In this document: positions 1-5,286 of the stretch, one piece after another | Numbering within the stretch: position 1 is the first letter of the stretch | Layout of the letters: each line of letters begins with the position of its first letter | From: an uncultured Clostridia bacterium | Lineage (GTDB): Bacteria; Bacillota; Clostridia; Oscillospirales; Butyricicoccaceae | Reading direction: 5' to 3' | DNA length: 5,357 bases | Assembly (NCBI GenBank): GCA_947856675.1 | Contig: CANUCM010000042.1 | Span: forward strand, 1-5,357 | Made by a program: the position numbers and the translations under genes | Notes under the pieces: model-generated | What the model was told of the DNA's origin: nothing | Seen by the model: only the letters and a program-made list of their open reading frames with translations | Database searches by the model: none

Positions 1-958
1 CGTTTTCGATCTCTTTCGCCTTTTTCGCGCTGATCGCCTCGCCTGCGGAAACAAGCAGCTCGCCCGTATCCTCATTGATGACGCTTGAAGCCGCTACTTG
101 GTCTGTGATACGCTGCGCAATCGAAAGTTTCTTATTGAATTTATACCGCCCGACGCGCGCGAGGTCATAACGCTTGGGGTCAAAGAACAGCGACCCGATG
201 AGCATATTCGCGCTCTCCACCGTCGGCGGTTCGCCCGGACGCAGGCGCTTGTAAATTTCAATCATGGCCTCGTCCGCCGTCTTTGCCGCGGTGTCTTTGT
301 CGAGCGTGGCCACAATGCGATCGTCTTCACCGAACAGCTCCTTAATCTGCGCGTCGGTCTCCACGCCAATGGCACGGATGAGCGAAGTCACCGGCAGCTT
401 GCGGTTTTTGTCGATGCGCACATACAGGATATCATTAACGTCGGCCTCGTACTCCAGCCATGCACCGCGGTACGGGATGACCGTTGCGGTAAAGGTGTTC
501 TTCTCGGGGCGCTCGGTGTCAATCCCGTAATACATGCCGGGAGAACGCACAATCTGGGAAACAATGACGCGCTCCGCACCGTTGATAATAAACGTGCCGC
601 TCTCCGTCATCAGCTGGAAATCCCCCATGAAGATCTCCTGCTCTTTGATTTCCTCAGTCTCTTTATTGCGCAGACGCATGCGCACCTTCAGCGGCGCGGC
701 ATAGGTCGCGTCGCGCTCCTTGCACTCGGTCACCGAATACTTGGGCGTATCATCTATCGTATAGTCGAGAAAGGTCAGTTCCAGATTTCCGGTGTAGTCG
801 GTAATGGCCCCGACATCACGGAACACGCTGCGCAGACCCTCGTCCAAAAACCACTGGTAGGACTTCTTCTGCACCTCTATGAGGTTGGGCATCTCCAGAA
901 TTTCGTCGATTCTCGAGAAGCTTTTACGGATTTTCTTGCCGCAGCGAATGTCTTTCAT
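1..958 (-). CDS. rpoB: DNA-directed RNA polymerase subunit beta, N-terminal part (partial)
   Basis: Catalytic core subunit of RNA polymerase, acting in the cytoplasm. I translated the minus strand from the ATG at 958-956; the frame stays open to the window edge, giving 319 codons of a protein usually about 1,150-1,250 residues long. It starts MKDIRCGKKIRKSFSRIDEI and shows family hallmarks: MPNLIEVQKKSY near residues 23-34, GTFIINGAERVIVSQIVRSPG-like protrusion sequence at 121-141, and RYDLARVGRYKFNKKL near 263-278. The visible part covers the protrusion and much of the lobe; the active centre and the main rifampicin region lie off the window. The start is supported by GAGG at 965-968 (6-nt spacer). 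A GTG four codons upstream is also in frame, but an in-frame TGA lies just above it. The gene has its own promoter and is not preceded by rplL, its usual neighbour. Identification is firm. Confidence 0.95.
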   Translation of the reverse strand, partial: MKDIRCGKKIRKSFSRIDEILEMPNLIEVQKKSYQWFLDEGLRSVFRDVGAITDYTGNLELTFLDYTIDDTPKYSVTECKERDATYAAPLKVRMRLRNKETEEIKEQEIFMGDFQLMTESGTFIINGAERVIVSQIVRSPGMYYGIDTERPEKNTFTATVIPYRGAWLEYEADVNDILYVRIDKNRKLPVTSLIRAIGVETDAQIKELFGEDDRIVATLDKDTAAKTADEAMIEIYKRLRPGEPPTVESANMLIGSLFFDPKRYDLARVGRYKFNKKLSIAQRITDQVAASSVINEDTGELLVSAGEAISAKKAKEIEN

Positions 959-1108
959 CCTTTGCCTCACTCCATTTCATTGTTCCGTCGTATTGGATAC
1001 GCCCGGTCGCGTTGTTTGATTTCCGTTCTATGTGCTTGCCAAGCTGCCGGATATTTGCTAAAGTGTATTTGTGGTAATTTGCTTTTGCTTTTTCGCATAT
1101 CGATGCAG
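959..1108 (-). other. rpoB 5' leader (about 150 nt)
   Basis: This is the untranslated stretch expected between the predicted rpoB transcription start (about 1107-1108, inferred from the -10 box) and the rpoB ATG. It is A/C-rich near its 5' end and shows no strong hairpin. It holds an open frame of 43 codons (1098 down to 967, basic protein starting MRKSKSKLPQ) whose TGA overlaps the rpoB ribosome binding site, 8 nt before the rpoB ATG. That frame has no Shine-Dalgarno sequence and would begin only about 10 nt from the mRNA end, so I do not call it a gene. Confidence 0.5.
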
Positions 1109-1114
1109 TTAAGC

Positions 1115-1143
1115 ATTATACCACACTTTTTTTATGCCGTCAA
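1115..1143 (-). promoter_or_regulatory. Sigma-A promoter of rpoB
   Basis: On the minus strand, TTGACG (1143-1138) is followed after exactly 17 bp by a perfect TATAAT (1120-1115). The match is near consensus and points at rpoB, with an expected start near 1107-1108. An A-rich spacer and a terminator just upstream suggest that rpoB is an independent transcription unit rather than a distal gene of the protease operon. Confidence 0.88.
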
Positions 1144-1157
1144 CCCCGTTTCCTCTT

Positions 1158-1188
1158 AAAAAAACCTCTGCGCCCAATGGCCGGAGGT
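1158..1188 (-). terminator. Rho-independent terminator ahead of the rpoB promoter
   Basis: Reading the minus strand, ACCTC (1188-1184) pairs with GAGGT (1168-1164). Further pairing inside the stem is interrupted by one mismatch and a bulge. The stem runs directly into seven T (1164-1158). It lies 15 nt upstream of the rpoB -35 box and would stop readthrough from the htrA side. The same hairpin read on the plus strand pairs slightly better (a G-U replaces the A-C mismatch) but has no T-run after it, so terminator function belongs to the minus strand. Confidence 0.72.
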
Positions 1189-1386
1189 CATAAGAAAGTG
1201 ATATTGCTTTTGCAGAAACGGCGTGACTTCGGTCATGCCGTTTCCTGCTTCATAGAAAAGAGCAGCTGCGTTTAAAGCAGCTGCTCTAAAATTGCGTTGG
1301 TACCACGGGGACAAAATGTCCCGAAGCTGTGACCCGCTTGCGGCCGTGACAGCCAGAGGCTTGCGGCGAAGCTATTTTTTCTTTTT
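1164..1386 (+). other. Hairpin-rich intergenic element, candidate structured RNA
   Basis: Five consecutive inverted repeats sit in this gene-free stretch: 1164-1188; 1212-1248 (16 bp, one bulged C, loop TTCG); 1259-1287 (11 perfect bp, loop of 7); 1308-1322 (6 bp, loop AAA); and 1326-1353 (GCTGT/ACAGC with inner CCG-CTTG-CGG). A weak 5-bp stem at 1358-1373 follows, then T-rich 1375-1386. On the plus strand the first two stems have G-U pairs where the minus strand would have A-C mismatches. Two loops also become the extra-stable cUUCGg and gCUUGc forms. This favours a plus-strand RNA, but no plus-strand promoter is evident and no plus-strand gene lies downstream. It matches no RNA family I can name; a T-box-like TGGTACC at 1298-1304 is only suggestive. 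Confidence 0.4.
1255..1287 (-). terminator. Possible terminator of the regulator-kinase-htrA operon
   Basis: A perfect 11-bp inverted repeat (1259-1269 with 1277-1287, 7-nt loop). Read on the minus strand it is followed by TTTC, making four T including the last stem base. It could end transcripts coming from htrA about 390 nt after the htrA stop codon. The T-tract is short, and the stem is also part of the candidate structured RNA, so its role is uncertain; the stronger T-run terminator at 1158-1188 lies further on. Confidence 0.35.
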
Positions 1387-1639
1387 GAAGCCAAATATGG
1401 GCACTGTCATGATATCCGGGCCGAAAACCGTTTTTATTAAGCCTTGAACAAAATCGCATCCGACTCATTCCTTGATTATTTCCGCATGATTACAATACCG
1501 CAAAGCTTCTTGCCCTGCTGCAGGAACAAATAATGCCGTTGGCTTTTTGTTCATAACCCGTTCTCCGCTTGTATCACAATGACATTTTTTCGTCAGCCAA
1601 TCCCGTCTGACAGATAATGCAAGTGTAATTTTGGCAGAT
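1387..1639. other. Intergenic stretch, mostly featureless
   Basis: This stretch is visibly more AT-rich than the neighbouring genes. Apart from one weak small frame (1465-1554, minus) I see no gene, tRNA or clear promoter. A short TGAC/GTCA inverted repeat flanks a T-rich loop around 1581-1596. Together with the hairpin element it makes up the roughly 700-nt gap between htrA and rpoB. Confidence 0.5.
1465..1554 (-). CDS. Possible small protein, 29 residues, unknown
   Basis: Open frame starting MNKKPTALFVPAAGQEALRY and ending in EIIKE. What supports it is a GGAG located 8 nt before the ATG (minus strand, AGCGGAGAACGGGTT then ATG). Against it are its shortness, the lack of a recognisable family, signal or membrane segment, and the lack of a convincing promoter. 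Its TGA overlaps the ATG of another minus-strand frame of 60 codons (1286-1468), which runs through the hairpins and looks like noise. Base composition is more AT-rich than the flanking genes. It may equally be a decayed remnant or chance. Confidence 0.2.
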   Translation of the reverse strand: MNKKPTALFVPAAGQEALRYCNHAEIIKE

Positions 1640-1677
1640 TGCTTTCTTGCGAGCGCTCCGCTAAAGCACAGTTTTTT
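1640..1677 (+). terminator. Plus-directed terminator-like hairpin at the htrA 3' end
   Basis: TGCTTT (1640-1645) pairs with AAAGCA (1663-1668), with inner GCG (1649-1651) pairing CGC (1659-1661). After a 3-nt gap come six T (1672-1677), which overlap the htrA stop region on the opposite strand. Read on the minus strand there is no T-run after the stem. It would therefore stop plus-strand transcription heading into htrA rather than end htrA. The CAG gap before the T-run weakens the call. Confidence 0.4.
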
Positions 1678-2881
1678 AAAAGTTATAATCGTCGCCCAGG
1701 TTGGCCTGCTCAATCAACCGGATTTCCACCTGGTACACCGTGCCGCCGCGGTACACCGAAAGCTCCATGGTGTCCCCGGCTTCGTACCGGTTGCGGCACG
1801 CCACCGCGTCTGACAGACCGCTGATGCGTTCGCCGTCCACGGCGACAATCACATCTCCGTTTTTGATCCCTTTTGCATAGGCGTCTGAGTTTTCCTCGAC
1901 GCTGTCGACCAACAGGCCCTGCGGCAGGCCATAAAATGCGGCGGCCATCACGCTGATGCTGCGGCCCGAAATGCCGACAAGCGGGCGCCCGGAAACGTAC
2001 CCGTTTTCCATCAGTTCTTCCACGATGGGCTTTACCGTGTTGATGGGAATGGCAAACCCGAGCCCCTCATACGCCGAGGAAGACAGCTTCGCGGAAATTA
2101 CGCCGACCACACTGCCGCTTTCGTCAATCAGCGGCCCGCCGGAGTTTCCTTCATTGATGGCGGCGTCGGTCTGGAGAAGGGTCATGACGTGGTTGTTGAT
2201 GAGGATGTCGCGATCCACGCCCGAGATGACGCCGACCGTCACCGTCCCCATCAGCTGACCGGTGGGATTGCCGATCGCCACGGCCGCCTGCCCGACCTCC
2301 ACTTCGTCGGAATCGCCCAGCTGCACGGGCTGCAGGCCGTCCGCCTCTATTTTCAGCACGGCAATATCGCTGTATTCATCGGCGCCTATCAGATAAGCGA
2401 CATGGTTTTCTCCGTTTTCCAGCACCACCGTAATGCTGTCCACACCGGAAATCACGTGGTTGTTCGTGACAATATAGCCGTCCTTTGACACGATAAATCC
2501 GGAGCCGGCTGTGCTTTGTGACAGGCTCTTGTAAGTCTCCGTCATGATGCCCACCACGGAGCTGCTGCATTTTTTCACAACGCTGCGCACGTCCTTGACG
2601 AGCACCGCGCAATCTTCCTGCGGTGCTCCCGCAGACAAAACGCCGCTTTGTCCGCCGGAAGCCTCGCCGTTTTCCGTTTCCTCTCCGCCCACTTCGCGCG
2701 TGCTGAGGAAAATCAGTATGCTGACAAAGGCAATCCCGGCAAAAAACACCAGCGCCAGAACGGCACAGCCGCGCCGATACCAGCTGCGCCGGCGCTTCTG
2801 CGCCAAAATCTGATCGTAGCTTTTATAGGGGAAGGATTCGTAGAATTGAGTGTATTCCGTTTTATCCTGGTGGTCGCGCAT
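1676..2881 (-). CDS. htrA: Membrane-anchored HtrA/DegP-type serine protease with PDZ domain
   Basis: Trypsin-like (S1C) quality-control protease expected to degrade misfolded proteins outside the membrane. I chose the ATG at 2881 (401 residues): GAGG lies 8 nt upstream, overlapping the kinase stop codon, whereas the longer frame to 2947 would run 56 nt into the kinase gene. Order: a Tyr-rich charged cytoplasmic tail (1-37) with a KRRR stretch near 29-32; a membrane segment (about 39-60); a Gly/Glu-rich linker (61-85); the protease domain (about 98-290); and a single PDZ domain (about 298-392). The triad is visible: His142 in TNNHVISG, Asp172 in YSDIAVLKI, Ser247 in EGNSGGP. The length suits one-PDZ Gram-positive HtrAs. 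It is the last gene of the two-component operon, 10 nt after the kinase, which suggests coupled expression and a role as output of that system. Three cysteines (91, 105, 362) face the exterior. Confidence 0.95.
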   Translation of the reverse strand: MRDHQDKTEYTQFYESFPYKSYDQILAQKRRRSWYRRGCAVLALVFFAGIAFVSILIFLSTREVGGEETENGEASGGQSGVLSAGAPQEDCAVLVKDVRSVVKKCSSSVVGIMTETYKSLSQSTAGSGFIVSKDGYIVTNNHVISGVDSITVVLENGENHVAYLIGADEYSDIAVLKIEADGLQPVQLGDSDEVEVGQAAVAIGNPTGQLMGTVTVGVISGVDRDILINNHVMTLLQTDAAINEGNSGGPLIDESGSVVGVISAKLSSSAYEGLGFAIPINTVKPIVEELMENGYVSGRPLVGISGRSISVMAAAFYGLPQGLLVDSVEENSDAYAKGIKNGDVIVAVDGERISGLSDAVACRNRYEAGDTMELSVYRGGTVYQVEIRLIEQANLGDDYNF

Positions 2882-2891
2882 GGTAAATCCC

Positions 2892-4358
2892 TCAATTAGT
2901 CGGAATGCTGAAGCAAAACTCGGTTTTTCCGTCACCGCTTTTGGCATAAATGTCGCCGCCGTGGCGGTTGATGACGGTTTTTACAATATACAGGCCGAGA
3001 CCCGAGCCGGTTTTATTGATGCCGCGGGACTTGTCCTCTTTATAAAACCTGTCAAAAATATATTTGATGTTTTCCGGCGCGATTTCGCTGCCCGTGTTCT
3101 GCACGTTGCACTGCATCTTTCCGTTTTTCTCCGCAAGATACACCGCCACCTTGCCGCCCTGCGGCGTAAACTTTACCGCGTTGTCAATCAGGTTGTATAC
3201 CGCCTGAAACAGCCCGTCGTGATCGCCGCTTATATTCAGCGTTTCCGGCATATCCAGCACGACTTCGATATTTTTCTCCGTCAGCTTCTGTTCAAAGCCG
3301 ATGATGATGCGCCGGACCACCTCGCAGATGTCAAACGTCGTCTTGTTCAGGCTCTTTTCACCCGATTCCAGGCGCGAAACCTCCAGCATGCTGTTGGCCA
3401 GCCGCGACAGGCGCTTGATTTCCTCCGAAACGATATTGAGGTAATAATCCCGTTTGTCCGGTTTGATGGTGCCGTCCAAAATGCCGTCAATAAACCCGGC
3501 AATGGTCGTCATGGGGGTGCGCAAATCGTGTGAAACATTTGCAATAAGCCCCCGCCGCATGCTTTCGATGTTGGCCACCGAGTCCGCCATGTTGTTAAAG
3601 CTGAGTATCACGTCATACAGCTCGTCGCGGCGCTTGGCACGGGGCAGCGGCACACGCGGCGAGAAATCCCCGCGCGCATAGCTGCGCGCCGCGGCCGCCA
3701 TCTGATTGAGCGGCTTGACCGTGCTGCGCACCACCAGATATGTCACCGTCAGCGTCAGCAGCAGTACGACGACCACCATAAAGAAGAATGTGCTCACCAC
3801 TTCAAAAAAGAAGTTTATCGATCGGTCGGCCGCCACGGTGACAAACAAAACGCCGACGTTTTCTTCGCTCCCGCCCGAGGAGGCCGACGCCGTAAACGGC
3901 ACGCCCACCACAAAATGCGCCTCGGACAAATAGCCGTAAAAAGTGCCCATTTCTGCATAGCGGCCCTTTTCCAGCACCGCGTTGACCGCCGCCTGCGGAA
4001 GTACGCCGCTGTCCTGGGCATAGCAGCCGTCGCTGTTTGCGATATACATAATGCGCCCATCGAGATCGCAGACAAAAATCATGCCGCCGCTGATATCGGC
4101 CAGCTGCATCATGTTGATGAGATACGAGCGTTTATACGGATCGGAGCTGCCCGGAATAATGGACTCCAGCTGGGCCGCCGTTTCCAGAAACGACGATGTG
4201 CTCTGCGCCGCGCGCGACGCGGTCTGCTCCAGTGTGTTTTCCTTGTCCTCCACCGCGTAGCGGTTGACCTGCGCCACATACGCGCCGCCCAAAACCACAA
4301 AGCTGAACACGATGACAAGGGAGTAAATCAGAAAGTACTTTAAAAACAGGCTGTTCAT
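2892..4358 (-). CDS. Membrane sensor histidine kinase of a two-component system
   Basis: Senses a signal at the membrane, autophosphorylates on histidine and passes the phosphate to the adjacent regulator. The protein has 488 residues: TM1 about 5-29; an extracytoplasmic sensor of about 150 residues (30-182), whose MIFVCDLDGRIMYIAN core resembles a PAS/Cache-like fold; TM2 about 184-210; a HAMP domain about 207-262; a HisKA domain with H-box VSHDLRTP (phospho-acceptor His277); and an ATPase domain with N-box YNLIDNAVKFTP (Asn393), IFDRFYKEDKSR (434-445) and GSGLGLYIVK (451-460). The G1 region reads NTGSEI (421-426), with Asn where DxG is usual, a variation also known in other Firmicute kinases. 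The start ATG has a GGGG tract 7 nt upstream and lies 29 nt after the regulator stop codon. It belongs to the broad PhoR/ResE/WalK-like class; the specific signal cannot be read from sequence. Confidence 0.95.
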   Translation of the reverse strand: MNSLFLKYFLIYSLVIVFSFVVLGGAYVAQVNRYAVEDKENTLEQTASRAAQSTSSFLETAAQLESIIPGSSDPYKRSYLINMMQLADISGGMIFVCDLDGRIMYIANSDGCYAQDSGVLPQAAVNAVLEKGRYAEMGTFYGYLSEAHFVVGVPFTASASSGGSEENVGVLFVTVAADRSINFFFEVVSTFFFMVVVVLLLTLTVTYLVVRSTVKPLNQMAAAARSYARGDFSPRVPLPRAKRRDELYDVILSFNNMADSVANIESMRRGLIANVSHDLRTPMTTIAGFIDGILDGTIKPDKRDYYLNIVSEEIKRLSRLANSMLEVSRLESGEKSLNKTTFDICEVVRRIIIGFEQKLTEKNIEVVLDMPETLNISGDHDGLFQAVYNLIDNAVKFTPQGGKVAVYLAEKNGKMQCNVQNTGSEIAPENIKYIFDRFYKEDKSRGINKTGSGLGLYIVKTVINRHGGDIYAKSGDGKTEFCFSIPTN

Positions 4359-4387
4359 GCCTACGCCCCACCCCGGTGCAAAAGAGC

Positions 4388-5071
4388 TTAGTCTCCGCGC
4401 ACCTCAAATTTATAGCCGACGCCCCACACGGTTTTGATCTCCCATTTGTCGGAAACGCCCTGCAGCTTTTCACGCAGGCGCTTGACGTGCACGTCCACCG
4501 TGCGCGTGTCGCCAAAATAATCAAATCCCCAAACGTCATCCAAAAGCTGCGCGCGGGTGAACACCCGGTTGGGAGAGCTTGCGAGAAAATACAAAAGCTC
4601 AATTTCCTTGGGCGGTATTTCCATCTTTTCGCCCCGGACAATGATGTTGTATGATTCCTTGTCGATAATCAGGTTGTCAAACTCCAGCTTGCGCGGGGAA
4701 TCGTCCTTGTCATAGCGCCGCAGCACCGCGCGCACGCGCGCAATCAGCTCGCGCATTTCAAACGGCTTTGTGACATAGTCGTCCGCGCCCAGTTCGAGCC
4801 CTGCGACTTTGTCAAAGGTTTCGCCCTTGGCCGTCAGCATGATAACCGGCACTTTGGATTGTGCGCGCAGTTCCTTCATGACCTGCGTACCGTCCATGAC
4901 GGGCATCATCAGGTCCAAAAGCACAAGATCCGGATGCACACGCTTAAAAGTCCGCAGTCCTTCAAGCCCGTCCTGCGCCGTCTCCACGGCATAGCCTTCC
5001 TGCTCCAGGTAAAGCCGCAAAAGCTCACGGATGTTGCCGTCGTCCTCGATAACCAATATTGTCTTAGGCAC
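4388..5071 (-). CDS. OmpR/PhoB-family response regulator
   Basis: Cytoplasmic transcription factor activated by phosphorylation from the adjacent kinase. It has 227 residues, the normal length. The receiver domain (about 3-116) shows the acidic cluster E9-D10-D11, phospho-acceptor Asp53 in LVLLDLMMP, Thr80 and Lys102 in the TKPF motif. The C-terminal winged helix (about 127-225) contains the recognition helix region RTVDVHVKRLREKL (190-203) and the closing VWGVGYKF. Translation starts at GTG (5071-5069), preceded by an AGGGGGG ribosome binding site at 5079-5085. It is the first gene of the operon, so autoregulation from the 5072-5286 region is likely but inferred. Similar to PhoP, WalR and CssR; assignment to one of these needs a phylogeny. 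Confidence 0.96.
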   Translation of the reverse strand: MPKTILVIEDDGNIRELLRLYLEQEGYAVETAQDGLEGLRTFKRVHPDLVLLDLMMPVMDGTQVMKELRAQSKVPVIMLTAKGETFDKVAGLELGADDYVTKPFEMRELIARVRAVLRRYDKDDSPRKLEFDNLIIDKESYNIIVRGEKMEIPPKEIELLYFLASSPNRVFTRAQLLDDVWGFDYFGDTRTVDVHVKRLREKLQGVSDKWEIKTVWGVGYKFEVRGD

Positions 5072-5127
5072 TGCAAAGCCCCCCTCTTTCTCCTGTGCTA
5101 GGAATATTTTTATTCTGGCTTCTATTT

Positions 5128-5162
5128 ATTATAATGTAACCCACGGCGGATTGGATTAACAA
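5128..5162 (-). promoter_or_regulatory. Likely promoter of the regulator-kinase-htrA operon
   Basis: A perfect TATAAT lies on the minus strand at 5133-5128, 56 nt before the GTG start. No consensus -35 box is found 16-18 bp upstream; the best alternative pairs TTGTTA (5162-5157) with a weaker TTACAT (5139-5134) at 17 bp. A good -10 with a poor -35 suits a promoter needing an activator such as the encoded regulator, but that is inference. The hexamer TTACAT recurs at 5169-5164, exactly 30 bp from the copy at 5139-5134. Confidence 0.5.
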
Positions 5163-5170
5163 TATGTAAA

Positions 5171-5215
5171 GATTTTCGTGAAAATCCGGCCGGATGCGCT
5201 TTTTTGCAATAGCGC
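5171..5215. repeat. Cluster of short palindromes in the divergent promoter region
   Basis: Three inverted repeats sit end to end: GATTTTC-GT-GAAAATC (5171-5186), ATCCGGCCGGAT (5184-5195) and GCGCT-10 nt-AGCGC (5196-5215). No T-run follows any of them on the side where a terminator would need it. They lie just upstream of both divergent promoters, so they may be operator sites; which protein binds is unknown. Confidence 0.45.
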
Positions 5216-5244
5216 TTGTCCTTTTGAATCCATGAGTGTATAAT
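5216..5244 (+). promoter_or_regulatory. Sigma-A promoter of ychF
   Basis: TTGTCC (5216-5221) and a perfect TATAAT (5239-5244) are separated by 17 bp, facing ychF. The expected start is near 5251, leaving a leader of about 35 nt with a GGAGG (5275-5279) placed 7 nt before the ATG. The upstream AGCGC palindrome arm abuts the -35 box. Confidence 0.78.
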
Positions 5245-5286
5245 AAATAGGCTTGTATGGCAAATGTTTTGACCGGAGGAAACAAC

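Noticed and set aside
98..1159. Open frame of 353 codons on the plus strand
   Set aside because: It lies antisense to rpoB, whose minus-strand translation is unmistakable. The plus frame gives no recognisable domain and runs out through the rpoB promoter, so it is a shadow.
1211..1249. Small minus-strand frame starting MTEVTPFLQK inside the 16-bp hairpin
   Set aside because: Its start is buried in a strong stem and its end coincides with the terminator T-run (1158-1164), so structure explains the sequence better than coding.
1164..1386. Known structural RNAs (RNase P RNA, tmRNA, SRP RNA, 6S RNA)
   Set aside because: None of the conserved core sequences of RNase P, tmRNA or SRP RNA is visible, and a chain of separate hairpins does not fit the single long bubbled rod of 6S RNA.
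1286..1468. Minus-strand frame of 60 codons after the small ORF
   Set aside because: It runs through several hairpins, has AAGGA directly against the ATG with no spacer, and shows no recognisable protein features.
2882..2947. Longer HtrA start at 2947
   Set aside because: It would overlap the kinase coding end by 56 nt, the added residues are a frame-shifted reading of the kinase C-terminus, and the ATG at 2881 has a good ribosome binding site.
2850..3533. Open frame of 227 codons on the plus strand
   Set aside because: Antisense to the kinase catalytic domain and the kinase-htrA junction. The minus strand carries all the conserved kinase motifs.
3915..4343. Open frame of 142 codons on the plus strand
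   Set aside because: Shadow of the kinase sensor and TM1 region; no domain or ribosome binding site evidence.
4132..4641. Minus-strand frame of 169 codons overlapping the regulator and kinase
   Set aside because: Out of frame with both real genes, Arg/Cys/Trp-rich composition typical of a shifted reading frame in GC-rich DNA.
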